DNA of 64,000 bases from Streptomyces lavendulae subsp. lavendulae (GCF_002803845.1 NZ_CP024985.1:3534001-3598000); one strand, 5' to 3'; shown: positions 18,618-28,926, counted from the stretch's first letter. Numbers and translations are program-made. Notes: generated from the letters alone by a model not told the origin.

Positions 18618-20051
18618 TCAGGCCTGGTATGAGGCGAGTTCCACCACCGTGATGTCGGACGGCGCCCCGACCCGGACGGGCGGGCCCCAGGCACCGGCTC
18701 CCCGGGACACGTAGAGCTGGGTGTCGCCGTAGCGCTCCAGGCCCGCGACGGTCGGATTGGCCAGCTCGGCCAGGTAGTTGCCGGGCCACAGCTGGCCGCC
18801 GTGGGTGTGCCCCGAGAGCTGGAGGTCCACGCCGTGCCGGACGGCGTCGTGGATGACCACCGGCTGGTGGGCGAGGAGCACCGCGGTCCGGGACCGGTCG
18901 CGGTCCCCGAGGGCCGCGCGGAAGTCGGGGCCCTGGCCCTCGCTCTCCCCCTGCACGTCGTTGACCCCGGCGAGGTCGAAGTGGGGCAGCTCGCGGCGGG
19001 CGTTCTCCAGGGGGGTCAGGCCGAGCTCGCGGACGTGGTCGACCCACTGGCGGGCGCCGGAGAAGTACTCGTGGTTGCCGGTGACGAAGTACGAGCCGAG
19101 GCGCGAGCGGAGCAGGCGCAGCGGTTCGGCGGCGGGGCCGAGGTCGTGGACGCTGCCGTCGACGAGGTCACCGACGACGGCGATGAGGTCGGGCTGCGTG
19201 CGGTTGACGGTGTCCACGATGCGCTGGGTGTGGGCCCGGCCGAGGACCGGTCCGAGGTGGACGTCGCTGACGACGGCGATCCGGAACCCGTGCGCCGCGC
19301 GGGGCAGCCGGGCGAGCGGGACCTGCACGCGCTTGACGCGCGGGCCGCGGAGCACCCCGTAGGTACCCGTCCCGACGGTCGCGAGCGCGGCCGCGGCGGC
19401 CGCACCCCCGGCCACCCGGGCGACGAACACCCGCCGACTGACGGAAACGCCTCCGGCACTCGCGGACTGCGCAGCCTCGGGGGCCGCCGGGTCCCCCGCA
19501 CCCGCGGTCTGCGGGGTCCCGGCGCCGTGCGCGCCCGCGGGCCGCGGAGCCTGCGCCCCGACAGCCGTCGCGCCCTGCACGGTCCCGGCACCACCCGCAC
19601 CTGCGGGCTGCGAAACGGCGGCCCCCGCGGCCGTCGGGCCCGCGAGATCCGGACAATTGTCGGACGTCGTCGCGGGGCCTCCCGGGGTGTCCGGTGCGCC
19701 GGGGCCGGGGGGCGCGGGAGCGGCCTCCGTGCGGGCCAGGCGGCGCAGCCACCGGCGGCGGGCCGGTTCGGCCACGAGCATCGCCATGGTCAGGTACAGC
19801 AGCACCGCCAGCCACATGTACCCCGGCCACGCCACCACCTGCTGGAGCCAGAAGGGCGCTCCGGCCCGTCCGGCGGTCAGGGCGGCCAGTGCCAGCACCG
19901 GCAGCGCGAAGGCGAGGACGGTGCCCGTGCGGCGGGCCGCGCCGCCCGCCCGGGTCGTGTCACGGACCAGCCGCACCCACAGCCACCGGTGCACGAGCGC
20001 CAGCAGGACCAGTACGGCGACGACCGCCACGACCACCACCACGACGGTCAT
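18618..20051 (-). CDS. Membrane-anchored metallophosphoesterase (YkuE-like)
   Basis: A 477-residue protein. The first 110 residues carry three or four membrane helices. An Ala/Pro/Gly-rich linker follows, then a second signal-like segment with twin Arg (SRRVFVARVAGG). The calcineurin-like phosphoesterase domain fills the C-terminal half: VVSDVHLGP, VVGDLVDGS, VTGNHEYFSGA and LSGHTHGGQLWPGN supply all five metal-binding motifs. ATG 20051 overlaps the stop of the small upstream gene by 4 bases (ATGA), so they are co-translated. The YkuE family is linked to lipid or cell-envelope phosphoester cleavage; the substrate here is unknown. Confidence 0.92.
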   Translation of the reverse strand: MTVVVVVVAVVAVLVLLALVHRWLWVRLVRDTTRAGGAARRTGTVLAFALPVLALAALTAGRAGAPFWLQQVVAWPGYMWLAVLLYLTMAMLVAEPARRRWLRRLARTEAAPAPPGPGAPDTPGGPATTSDNCPDLAGPTAAGAAVSQPAGAGGAGTVQGATAVGAQAPRPAGAHGAGTPQTAGAGDPAAPEAAQSASAGGVSVSRRVFVARVAGGAAAAAALATVGTGTYGVLRGPRVKRVQVPLARLPRAAHGFRIAVVSDVHLGPVLGRAHTQRIVDTVNRTQPDLIAVVGDLVDGSVHDLGPAAEPLRLLRSRLGSYFVTGNHEYFSGARQWVDHVRELGLTPLENARRELPHFDLAGVNDVQGESEGQGPDFRAALGDRDRSRTAVLLAHQPVVIHDAVRHGVDLQLSGHTHGGQLWPGNYLAELANPTVAGLERYGDTQLYVSRGAGAWGPPVRVGAPSDITVVELASYQA

Positions 20052-20293
20052 CGTGATTCCCGCCGCAGGGCCCGCACGCCACGCAACCCGATCACACCAA
20101 CGGCCGTCCCCAGGAGAAAGGACGTGACCGCGAGGAGAAGGTGGACCCAGAAGTACGCAGTAGGGTCGCCGGCCGTGTCGAAGGACAGGCCGCTGCCGTT
20201 CTTCCACAAGTTCCGGACGAAGGACACCCAGATGAACCAGCTCCACACTCCGAAGGCGAGCAGGAACCAGGAGGCGGCGCGGCTGAGTTTCAT
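20048..20293 (-). CDS. Small two-helix membrane protein (SCO4848-like)
   Basis: An 81-residue protein with two hydrophobic helices (WFLLAFGVWSWFIWVSFVRN and FWVHLLLAVTSFLLGTAVGV) and an Arg-rich tail. The NLWKNGSGLSFDTAGDPTAY loop links the helices. Its ATGA overlap with the phosphoesterase gene shows they form an operon, and it may help anchor or partner that protein. I know it only as a conserved Streptomyces membrane protein; no function is known to me. Confidence 0.8.
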   Translation of the reverse strand: MKLSRAASWFLLAFGVWSWFIWVSFVRNLWKNGSGLSFDTAGDPTAYFWVHLLLAVTSFLLGTAVGVIGLRGVRALRRESR

Positions 20294-20414
20294 GTCCCCA
20301 GTATCGGATTCGTCCCCAGGACGGACGCGCCGGGGTGGGCCGTACCGGCGGTGGTTCTCCACGGATGGCCGGTCCGGGAGGGCGGACAGCCCATCGGGAT
20401 GTACGTTCACCTGC

Positions 20415-21659
20415 GTGTCTGCCAAAAAGACCGCATTGACGGTCCTGTCCGCCGCGCTGCTGGTCCCCGCGATGATCGTGTCGCCCGCGCACGCCGCGCC
20501 GGCGCCCCCCGCGGCGGGCGGGAAGGGCCGGCCTGCCAAGGCCCCGGCGGCGCCCGCGCCGCCCGCGTCGATGTCCACGGTCGGCGGGACCCGGCTCGGC
20601 CAGCCGGGCACGCAGGTGAACCTGCTGCCGGGGGCGCCGGCCCTGCCCGCGAACCTCACCGGCCGCTCCTGGATCGTGGCCGATGCCGAGACGGGCGAGG
20701 TCCTCGCCGCGCACAACGCGCACTGGCGGCTGCCCCCGGCCTCCACCATGAAGATGCTGTTCGCGGACACCGTGCTGCCGAGCCTGCCCAAGGACCAGGT
20801 GCACCGGGTCTCCGAGCAGGAGATGTCGGGCGTCGGCGCGGGCAGCAGCCTGGTGGGCGTCAAGGAGGACGAGGAGTACACGGTCCACGACCTGTGGCTG
20901 GGCGTGTTCCTGCGGTCCGGCAACGACGCCGTGCACGTGCTCTCCGCCATGAACGGCGGGATCGACAAGACCGTCAAGGACATGCAGGCGCACGCCGAGG
21001 AGCTCCAGGCACTGGACACCCACGTGATCTCGCCGGACGGCTACGACGCCCCGGAGCAGGTGTCGAGCGCCTACGACCTCACCCTCATCGCCCGCTCCGG
21101 ACTGCAGAAGCAGGACTTCCGCGAGTACTGCGGGACGGTGAGCGCGCGCTTCCCGGGCAAGCAGGAGGCGGGCCGGCCGCGCGACTTCTTCGAGATCCAG
21201 AACACCAACCGGCTGATGACGGGCGCCGGCGGCATCACCCCGTACAAGGGCATCGCGGGCGTGAAGAACGGCAACACCACGATGGCCGGCTCCACCTTCA
21301 CGGGCGCGGCGCAGCGCGGTGACAAGAAGCTGCTGGTCACGGTGATGAACCCGGACACGGGCGGGGTCAACTCGGTGTACGAGGAGACCGCCGAGCTCTT
21401 CGACTGGGGTTTCGCGGCGGTCGGGAAGGTGAAGCCGGTGGGCGAGCTCGTGCCGCCGAAGAGCGCGGACACCACCTCCCTCGGCTCGCCCGCCAAGTCC
21501 CACGAGAGCGACGCGTCGGCGAACGGTGACGACTCCGGCAGCAGCGGCGTCGGCACGGCCCTCGGCATCGCCGGCGGGGCGCTGGCGGTCCTGGCGGGCG
21601 GGGCGTTCGTGGTCAACCGGCGCTGGCCGCGCGGCGGCCGCCGGGGCCAGCGGGGCTAG
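20415..21659 (+). CDS. D-alanyl-D-alanine carboxypeptidase (S11 family)
   Basis: A 414-residue exported penicillin-binding protein that trims the terminal D-Ala of the stem peptide. There is a signal peptide ending at AHA, a Pro/Ala-rich linker, then the catalytic domain with SxxK (STMK, Ser110/Lys113) and SGN (Ser168-Asn170). The third motif reads KNG (284-286) instead of the classical KTG, which I also know from actinobacterial family members. A C-terminal helix (GIAGGALAVLAGGAFVV) plus Arg-rich tail anchors it to the membrane. GTG 20415 has only a weak ribosome site. Its TAG stop shares the CTAG palindrome with the stop of the convergent YihY gene. Confidence 0.93.
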   Translation: MSAKKTALTVLSAALLVPAMIVSPAHAAPAPPAAGGKGRPAKAPAAPAPPASMSTVGGTRLGQPGTQVNLLPGAPALPANLTGRSWIVADAETGEVLAAHNAHWRLPPASTMKMLFADTVLPSLPKDQVHRVSEQEMSGVGAGSSLVGVKEDEEYTVHDLWLGVFLRSGNDAVHVLSAMNGGIDKTVKDMQAHAEELQALDTHVISPDGYDAPEQVSSAYDLTLIARSGLQKQDFREYCGTVSARFPGKQEAGRPRDFFEIQNTNRLMTGAGGITPYKGIAGVKNGNTTMAGSTFTGAAQRGDKKLLVTVMNPDTGGVNSVYEETAELFDWGFAAVGKVKPVGELVPPKSADTTSLGSPAKSHESDASANGDDSGSSGVGTALGIAGGALAVLAGGAFVVNRRWPRGGRRGQRG

Positions 21660-22537
21660 CCCCGCGCGGGCTCGGGGTCCTTCTCGCCGTCGTCGCGGGC
21701 GGCCGTCCAGGCGGAGCAGAACAGGAGCAGCTTCGCCGAGAAGTTGATCCACAGCAGCAGGGCGATCGGCACGCCGAAGGCCCCGTACATGCTCTTGCCG
21801 GCGACCTCCCGCATATAGCCGCTGAGCAGCAGTTTCAGCAGTTCGAAGCCCGCCGCGCCGATCAGGGCGGCCTGGATCAGGCGGCCGCGCGGTGGTTCGA
21901 CGCCGGGCAGCAGGGTGAGCAGGTAGAGCAGCACCAGGAAGGCCGCCACCACACCGACGAGGAAGGCGCCGGCGCGCAGCAGGGCGCCGCCCGCGCCCTC
22001 GCGCGGGACGCCGAGGGTCTCGCCGAACTTGCCGACCGCGCTGGCCCCGAGGATCGACGCGGCGGCCGAGGCCAGGCCCACGCCGCCGAGTCCGAACAGG
22101 ACGAGGGCGTCCTTGCCCTTGCGGACGACGGGGTTGCCCTGGTCCTCGTCGTCCTTGTCCCAGACGGCGCGCAGGCAGTCCCGCATGGAGCCGACCCAGC
22201 CGATGCCGGTGAACAGGAGCAGGGCGCCCGCGACGAGGCCGATGGTGCCGGCGTTGGCGGCGAGTCCGTCGAGGTTCAGCTGGTCGGAGATGCCGGGGAC
22301 CTGTTGGGCGAGGTTCTTCTGGAGCTTGGCGAGCTGCTCGGGGCTCAGCAGCGCGGCGCCGACGGCGATGCCCACGGTGAACAGCGGGAAGAGCGCGAGG
22401 AAGCTGATGAAGGTGATCGCGGCGGCGAGCCGGGCCCAGTGGACGCGTTCGAGGCGCTCGTAGGAGTGCCAGGCGTGGGTCCTCGTCGCGGCGGCCACCA
22501 GTGGCCCGATCACCGGGAGTTTCTTCAGCCAGTCCAT
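21656..22537 (-). CDS. YihY/BrkB family membrane protein
   Basis: A 293-residue integral membrane protein with about six helices. The family start is clear: HWARLAAAITFISFLALFPLF, followed by FTGIGWVGSMRDCLRAVWD and the C-terminal MYGAFGVPIALLLWINFSAKLLLFCSAW. BrkB was once called RNase BN; that label is known to be wrong, and the function is unclear (transport or envelope). ATG 22537, or GTG 22546 with three extra residues. Tail-to-tail with the carboxypeptidase gene, with overlapping stops. Confidence 0.92.
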   Translation of the reverse strand: MDWLKKLPVIGPLVAAATRTHAWHSYERLERVHWARLAAAITFISFLALFPLFTVGIAVGAALLSPEQLAKLQKNLAQQVPGISDQLNLDGLAANAGTIGLVAGALLLFTGIGWVGSMRDCLRAVWDKDDEDQGNPVVRKGKDALVLFGLGGVGLASAAASILGASAVGKFGETLGVPREGAGGALLRAGAFLVGVVAAFLVLLYLLTLLPGVEPPRGRLIQAALIGAAGFELLKLLLSGYMREVAGKSMYGAFGVPIALLLWINFSAKLLLFCSAWTAARDDGEKDPEPARG

Positions 22538-22704
22538 GGGGGTCACCGTAAATGAGCTGTCGGAAATAGCCGGGATTGCCGGTTCCTGGGACTACGGTCG
22601 TCGATTGTGACTTTTCGCGAAGCGCGCCCGCCGGCCCGCCCGATCCATGCCCTGGTCCTGCGCGGGCTCCGTTTCCGCGTCCTGCGGGCCCTGCGGCCGC
22701 TGCG

Positions 22705-23301
22705 TCAGGAGTGGCGCGCGGCCGCGCCGGCGGCGGTGTCGGCGGCGGGCGCCGACTGTGCGGGGACGGGGGCCGGGCCGGTGCCGAAGGGGTACTCGCG
22801 CAGCTTGCGCCAGACCCCGTCCGAGCCCTGCTCGTAGAGCGCGAAGCCCTCGCACAGCCAGTCGGCGGCGTAGTCCGCGAGCTCGGCGTACGCCCGGTCC
22901 ATCGCCTCCTCGGAGATCCCGTGGGCGACCGTGACGTGCGGGTGGTAGGGGAAGGCCAGCTCCCGGTTGACCGGGCCCTCGGGGTCGCGCACCCGGCCCT
23001 GGAGCCGGGTGCAGTCCGGGGCGCCCTCGACGAGCCGTACGTAGACGACCGGCGAGAGGGGACGGAAGGTTCCCGTCCCTTCCAGTCGCATCGGGAAGGA
23101 CCGGAAGGCCCCGGCGACCTCGGCCAGGTGGGCGCGGATCCCGGGCAGCCGGTCCGCCTCCACCTCGGTGGGCGGTACGAGGGTGACGTGCGTGGGGATG
23201 CCGTGCGCGGCGGCGTCCCCGAAGCCGGCGCGCAGCCCCTGGAGCTGGCTGCCGTACGGCTCCGGGACCGCGATCGAAACGCCGAGCGTTACGGTCCCCA
23301 C
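22705..23301 (-). CDS. 2'-5' RNA ligase / cyclic phosphodiesterase family (2H) protein
   Basis: A 198-residue 2H-phosphoesterase superfamily protein. The two catalytic HxT motifs are present: HVT in GIPTHVTLVPP and HVT in YHPHVTVAHG, about 90 residues apart. Such proteins cleave 2',3'-cyclic phosphates or join 2'-5' ends; the natural substrate is unknown. GTG 23301 follows GGAGGAG. The last 35 residues are Ala/Pro-rich and outside the domain. The gap 22538-22704 towards YihY holds nothing I can support. It lies downstream of trpS on the same strand with an 83-base gap. Confidence 0.87.
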   Translation of the reverse strand: MGTVTLGVSIAVPEPYGSQLQGLRAGFGDAAAHGIPTHVTLVPPTEVEADRLPGIRAHLAEVAGAFRSFPMRLEGTGTFRPLSPVVYVRLVEGAPDCTRLQGRVRDPEGPVNRELAFPYHPHVTVAHGISEEAMDRAYAELADYAADWLCEGFALYEQGSDGVWRKLREYPFGTGPAPVPAQSAPAADTAAGAAARHS

Positions 23302-23384
23302 GTATGTCTCCTCCGTCTGTGTGCGGGATGCTGCCGCCTCAGTGTGGCGCCAGCACCCCCCCTACCGCCAGGGGCGTCGGTCCG

Positions 23385-24398
23385 TCAGTGCTTCGCGGGC
23401 AGGAAGCCGAGGCGGTCGTAGGTCTGCGCCAGCGTCTCGGCGGCGACCGCGCGGGCCTTCTCCGCGCCCTTGGCCAGCAAGGAGTCCAGGGTCTCCGGGT
23501 CGTCCAGGTACTCCTGGGTCCGCTGCTTGAAGGGTGTGACGAAATCGACCATCACGCCCGCGAGGTCCGTCTTGAGCGCTCCGTAACCCTTGCCCTCGTA
23601 CGCGGCTTCCAGGGCGGGGATGCTCTCGCCCGTGAGGGTGGAGTAGATCGTGAGCAGGTTGCTGACGCCGGGCTTGTTCTCCGTGTCGAAACGGATCACG
23701 GCCTCGGTGTCGGTGACCGCGCTCTTGATCTTCTTCTCGGTGACCTTCGGCTCGTCGAGGAGGTTGATCAGGCCCTTGGGCGAGGACGCGGACTTCGACA
23801 TCTTGATCGCCGGGTCCTGGAGGTCGTAGATCTTCGCGACCTCCTTGACGATGTGCGCCGCGGGGAGCGTGAAGGTGTCGCCGAAGCGCTGGTTGAAGCG
23901 CTCCGCGAGGTCGCGGGTCAGCTCGATGTGCTGGCGCTGGTCCTCACCGACCGGGACGGAGTCGGCCTGGTAGAGGAGGATGTCGGCGACCTGGAGGATC
24001 GGGTACGTGAACAGGCCGACGGTGGCGTTGTTGGCACCCGACTTGGCGGACTTGTCCTTGAACTGGGTCATCCGGCTGGCCTCGCCGAAACCGGTGATGC
24101 AGTTCATGACCCAGCCCAGCTGGGCGTGCTCCGGCACGTGGCTCTGGATGAAGAGCGTGCAGCGCTCCGGGTCCAGGCCGGCCGCGAGGAGCTGCGCCGC
24201 GGAGAGGCGGGTGTTCGCCCGCAGGTCCTTCGGATCCTGCGGCATGGTGATCGCGTGCAGGTCGACCACCATGTAGAAGGCGTCGTGCGTCTCCTGCAGG
24301 GCGACGTACTGGCGGATGGCTCCGAGGTAGTTCCCGAGGTGGAACGAGCCGGAGGTGGGCTGGATGCCGGAGAGCGCGCGAGGACGATCAGAAGCCAT
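23385..24398 (-). CDS. trpS: Tryptophanyl-tRNA synthetase
   Basis: A 337-residue class Ic aminoacyl-tRNA synthetase that charges tRNA-Trp. The HIGH motif is HLGN (20-23) in [12 protein letters not shown], and the KMSKS loop is intact at 199-203. [19 protein letters not shown] is the usual tryptophan-site helix. Length is normal. Streptomyces often carry a second, indolmycin-resistant trpS elsewhere; this copy lies in the core region, as the main housekeeping enzyme does in S. coelicolor (from memory). The 230-base gap to glyA (24399-24628) holds no gene. Confidence 0.98.
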   Translation of the reverse strand: MASDRPRALSGIQPTSGSFHLGNYLGAIRQYVALQETHDAFYMVVDLHAITMPQDPKDLRANTRLSAAQLLAAGLDPERCTLFIQSHVPEHAQLGWVMNCITGFGEASRMTQFKDKSAKSGANNATVGLFTYPILQVADILLYQADSVPVGEDQRQHIELTRDLAERFNQRFGDTFTLPAAHIVKEVAKIYDLQDPAIKMSKSASSPKGLINLLDEPKVTEKKIKSAVTDTEAVIRFDTENKPGVSNLLTIYSTLTGESIPALEAAYEGKGYGALKTDLAGVMVDFVTPFKQRTQEYLDDPETLDSLLAKGAEKARAVAAETLAQTYDRLGFLPAKH

Positions 24399-24628
24399 GG
24401 CCCCATTCTCTCAGGTGCGAGGGCGCGCTCCGGCCCCGTGCTGGCCTGAACCCTGCCTCCGTCGTGGCGCCGTGCGGGCGGGCCCGGATCCGCTCCCCCG
24501 GTCCCGCCCGGCCCCTGCCCACGTACCGGGCGGTAGCGGGGCGGCCGGATCCCGCCCCGGCCGAGCGACCGATTCGGGGGGGCGGACCGCTGCCGCCGCC
24601 GGGGCGGTCCCCGGCGGCGGCGCGGCGC

Positions 24629-25897
24629 CTACAGCGGGAGTCCGGGCGCCGGGAAGGCGGCCATCAGGTCCGCGACCTCGCGGCGGACCGCGGCGAGGGC
24701 CGGCTCGTCGCCCTTGGCGGCGGCGTCCACCGCCCGCGAGATCCAGTCGGCGACGACGGGCATGTGCTCCGCGGTCAGGCCGCGGGAGGTCAGCGAGGGG
24801 GTGCCGATCCGGATGCCCGACGGGTCGAACGGCTTGCGCGGGTCGAACGGCACGGTGTTGTAGTTCACGACGATCCCGGCCCGGTCCAGGGCCTTCGCCG
24901 CGACCTTGCCCGCCACCCCCCGTGAGGTGAGGTCCATCAGGATCAGGTGGTTGTCGGTGCCGCCCGAGACGAGGTCGAAGCCCCGCTCCAGCAGTGCGGC
25001 GGCCAGCGCCTTCGCGTTGGCGACGACCGCGTGGGCGTACGCCGTGAACGCGGGCTGCGCGGCCTCGTGCAGGGCGACCGCGATGCCCGCGGTCGTCTGG
25101 TTGTGGGGGCCGCCCTGGAGGCCCGGGAAGACCGCCTTGTCGATGGCCTTCGCGTGCTCCTCCCGGCACATCAGCATCGCGCCGCGCGGACCGCGCAGGG
25201 TCTTGTGGGTGGTCGTGGAGACCACGTCCACGTGCCCGACCGGGGACGGGTGGGCGCCGCCCGCGATCAGGCCCGCGATGTGGGCCACGTCCGCGACGAG
25301 GACCGAGCCCGCCTCCTCGGCGATCGAGGCGAAGGCCGCGAAGTCGATGGTCCGCGGCAGGGCCGTGCCGCCACAGAAGATGATCTTCGGTCGTTCGGCG
25401 AGGGCCAGCGCGCGCACCGCGTCGTAGTCGATCCGGCCGTCCTCCGGGCGGACGCCGTACTGGACGCCGCGGAACCAGGAGCCCGTCGCCGAGACCCCCC
25501 AGCCGTGGGTGAGGTGCCCGCCCATCGGCAGGGCCATGCCCATCACCGTGTCGCCGGGCTTCGCGAAGGCCAGGTAGACGGCGAGGTTCGCCGGGGACCC
25601 GGAGTACGGCTGGACGTTCGCGTGGTCCACCCCGAACAGGCCCTTGGCCCGCTCGACGGCGAGGGCCTCGACCCGGTCGATGTTCTGCTGGCCCTCGTAG
25701 TAGCGGCGGCCCGGGTAGCCCTCGCTGTACTTGTTCTGGAGCACCGTGCCGGAGGCCTCCAGCACGGCGGCGGAGACGTAGTTCTCACTGGGGATCAGGC
25801 GCAGGGTCTCCGCCTGGAGGCTCTCCTCGGCGGCGACGAAGGACGCCAGCTCGGGGTCGGTGGCGAGCAGTGCGGGGTGACGGTGGTTCGCGCTCAT
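24629..25897 (-). CDS. glyA: Serine hydroxymethyltransferase
   Basis: A 422-residue PLP enzyme that interconverts serine and glycine while loading a one-carbon unit on tetrahydrofolate. Seen: LIPSENYVS near the N-terminus, EGYPGRRYYEGQ, the PLP lysine Lys232 in STTTHKTLRGPRG, and the C-terminal GIRIGTPSLTSRG. ATG 25897 follows GGAGGAG. The roughly 120-base leader contains a ZTP riboswitch (25938-26019), so expression should rise when the folate/purine intermediate ZMP/ZTP builds up. The gene is divergent from rocD. Confidence 0.98.
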   Translation of the reverse strand: MSANHRHPALLATDPELASFVAAEESLQAETLRLIPSENYVSAAVLEASGTVLQNKYSEGYPGRRYYEGQQNIDRVEALAVERAKGLFGVDHANVQPYSGSPANLAVYLAFAKPGDTVMGMALPMGGHLTHGWGVSATGSWFRGVQYGVRPEDGRIDYDAVRALALAERPKIIFCGGTALPRTIDFAAFASIAEEAGSVLVADVAHIAGLIAGGAHPSPVGHVDVVSTTTHKTLRGPRGAMLMCREEHAKAIDKAVFPGLQGGPHNQTTAGIAVALHEAAQPAFTAYAHAVVANAKALAAALLERGFDLVSGGTDNHLILMDLTSRGVAGKVAAKALDRAGIVVNYNTVPFDPRKPFDPSGIRIGTPSLTSRGLTAEHMPVVADWISRAVDAAAKGDEPALAAVRREVADLMAAFPAPGLPL

Positions 25898-25937
25898 GGC
25901 GGCTCCTCCGGGGTCGATGTCGTCTCTCGTCCCCGCG

Positions 25938-26019
25938 AGGCCCAGGCGAGCGGCCCTGTGTGCGGTCGTGCGCGCACGACTCCCCCGGAGTTGGTTCTCC
26001 GTACGCCAGTCGCCGTGCG
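25938..26019 (-). ncRNA. ZTP (pfl) riboswitch aptamer upstream of glyA
   Basis: Read on the minus strand, the leader contains every core element I know from the ZTP aptamer. P1 is GCACG (26018-26014) with CGTGC (25978-25974). The internal loop carries GACUGGCG on one side and GGGGGAG on the other. P2 is GGAG/CUCC closed by AACCAA. A downstream conserved strand reads CGCCUGGGC, ending near 25939. ZTP riboswitches are known to control glyA, folD, purH and related genes. The following GGGG...CCCC pairing near the ribosome site could be the switch element. A -10 box TAAGGT lies about 10 bases upstream. Confidence 0.85.
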
Positions 26020-26027
26020 TACCGGAC

Positions 26028-26033
26028 ACCTTA
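26028..26033 (-). promoter_or_regulatory. Likely -10 box of the glyA leader promoter
   Basis: TAAGGT on the minus strand would start transcription near 26021, exactly at the 5' edge of the riboswitch aptamer. No convincing -35 box is seen at 17-18 bases, so the call rests on position. Confidence 0.45.
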
Positions 26034-26131
26034 GCGGGCGCGCCGGAAAGAAGGTTTCTCCGTCCGCGATCCGAGCGACGATAGAAAGGACGCCACCCAC
26101 GTCACCGGCCAGACGGACGATCGGAGACCCC

Positions 26132-27334
<1,203 letters not shown>

Positions 27335-27359
27335 TCCCCGTCCGCGTACCCGTCCGCGT

Positions 27360-28559
27360 TCAGAGGATGACGTGGGGCAGGAAGCGGGCGTACTCGTCCG
27401 TGACCGGCCCCGCCGATTCCCTGATCCCCAGGCCCGCCGCCTCCTCCTCGACCACCCAGGCGCCGAGGACGACCCGGTTGCCGTCGAAGTCGGGCAGCGG
27501 CGCCAGCGCCTGGAAGACGTACGTCTCCTCTTCGGCCGGGACGAAGGGCCCGCCCTCCCCGTCCGGTCCGTGGAGGGTGACCCCGGCGCCCTCGCGGCCC
27601 AGCAGGGGCTTGGCCGCGTAGCCGGCCGAGCCGGGACCGGCGAGTTCGCGCGGGCCGTCGAGGTAGGCGGGCAGCAGGTTGGGGTGCTCCGGGAAGAGCT
27701 CCCACAGGACCGCCAGCAGCGCCTTGTTCGCGAGCAGCATCTTCCACAGGGGCTCGATCCAGGCGGTGGTGCCGGAGCCGCCCCCGTGGTCGTAGGTGTC
27801 CAGGACCTGCGGGCCGAAGGTGTCCTCGGCCAGCCACTCCCACGGGTAGAGCTTGAAGCAGCCGCGGATGAAGCGGAGCTTCTCGTCGACGAACCGGCCC
27901 GAGAGGCTGTCCCAGCCGATCTGTTCGACCGACAGGGCGTGGGTCTCCAGGCCGGCCTGTCCGGCGGTCTCCTGGAGGTAGGCCACCGTCATCAGGTCCT
28001 CGCCGAGCTCGTCGGTCTCGGAGTGCGCGAAGTGCAGCGGACCGGGCGGCAGCAGCTCCGCCTGACGGCGCCAGGCCTCGACGAGCCGCTCGTGGAGGGA
28101 GTTCCACTGGTCGGCGCCGGGGAAGCGCTCCTCCATCCAGAACCACTGCGGGCTCGCCGCCTCCACCAGGGAGGTGGGGGTGTCGGCGTTGTACTCCAGC
28201 AACTTGGCCGGCCCCTCGCCGTCGTAGCGCAGGTCGAAACGGCCGTAGAGGGAGGGCTGTTCGGCGCGGCGGTGCCAGGACTCGGCGATCAGGCCGGCCA
28301 GCTTCGGATCGGTGATGCCGAGGTCCGCGAAGCGGTCGTGCTCGACGATGTGGGCCGCCGCGGCCAGGCACATGGCGTGCAGCTCCTCGACGACCTCCTC
28401 CAGCGCCTCGACCTCCGGGAGGGAGAAGGAGTAGTACGCGCTCTCGTCCCAGTAGGGGCGCAGGGAGTCGTCGGGGTAGCGGGTGAGGGGGTAGATCAGG
28501 CCCTGTGCCTCGACGGTCTTCTGCCAGTCGGGACGGGGTTCGATGGTGTGCCGCCGCAT
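27360..28559 (-). CDS. Glutathionylspermidine synthase-like ATP-grasp protein (YgiC/YjfC family)
   Basis: A 399-residue ATP-grasp ligase-like protein. Family landmarks: FDLRYDGEGPAKLLEYNADTPTSLVEA (substrate and metal site), QWFWMEERFP, and the C-terminal nucleotide-binding KPLLGREGAGV, then ETYVFQALAPLPDFDGNRVVLGAWVV. Streptomyces make neither glutathione nor trypanothione, so the true substrate is probably another amine or peptide. It is 7 bases downstream of a small lipoprotein gene. E. coli has the same pairing twice (ygiB-ygiC and yjfM-yjfC), which supports a functional link. The reaction is unknown. Confidence 0.9.
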   Translation of the reverse strand: MRRHTIEPRPDWQKTVEAQGLIYPLTRYPDDSLRPYWDESAYYSFSLPEVEALEEVVEELHAMCLAAAAHIVEHDRFADLGITDPKLAGLIAESWHRRAEQPSLYGRFDLRYDGEGPAKLLEYNADTPTSLVEAASPQWFWMEERFPGADQWNSLHERLVEAWRRQAELLPPGPLHFAHSETDELGEDLMTVAYLQETAGQAGLETHALSVEQIGWDSLSGRFVDEKLRFIRGCFKLYPWEWLAEDTFGPQVLDTYDHGGGSGTTAWIEPLWKMLLANKALLAVLWELFPEHPNLLPAYLDGPRELAGPGSAGYAAKPLLGREGAGVTLHGPDGEGGPFVPAEEETYVFQALAPLPDFDGNRVVLGAWVVEEEAAGLGIRESAGPVTDEYARFLPHVIL

Positions 28560-28566
28560 GGTGCGC

Positions 28567-28926
28567 TCAGCCGCCGGAGGAGCCGGAGTGGCTGCCGCCG
28601 CCGATGCCGCCGCGGGTGACGGCCGACTTGTCGAAGCTGCCGCCGGTCACCTTGCCCTTGCTGACGCTGCCGCCGTAGTAGTAGGCGCCGCGGCCGCCGC
28701 TCTTGCACTCCTTCGCGTTCAGGTGGTCCAGGGTGGACCGGGAGGCGCAGCGCTTGTCCGGCTCGTCGCTGCTGCCGCAGGCCACCAGGGTGGCGGCGAG
28801 CAGGCCCATGCCGCCGAGGGCGACGGCGCCGGAGCGCATGCGGCGTCGCGCCACGGTGCGGCCTGGGGTGCCGGTGCTTTCGGTACTGCCGGTGGTGCCG
28901 GTACTGCCGGTCGGGCTGCTGTCCAT
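28567..28926 (-). CDS. Small lipoprotein paired with the ATP-grasp protein (YgiB-like context)
   Basis: A 119-residue protein. An unusually long Ser/Thr/Gly-rich N-terminus (about 24 residues) precedes an RRR and a hydrophobic stretch ending in LVAC with the lipid Cys at residue 50. The mature part has two further Cys (KRCASR and KECKSG) that could form a disulfide, then a Gly/Ser/Lys tail with YYYGGSVSKGK. ATG 28926. Co-transcribed with the ATP-grasp gene 7 bases downstream. Similarity to E. coli YgiB is by gene order and the Gly-rich tail only, so the family link is inference. Confidence 0.75.
   Translation of the reverse strand: MDSSPTGSTGTTGSTESTGTPGRTVARRRMRSGAVALGGMGLLAATLVACGSSDEPDKRCASRSTLDHLNAKECKSGGRGAYYYGGSVSKGKVTGGSFDKSAVTRGGIGGGSHSGSSGG

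Noticed and set aside
22607..22837. 76-codon + strand frame opening just after the YihY start
   Set aside because: Mostly antisense to the 2'-5' RNA ligase gene and without good codon bias or a ribosome site.
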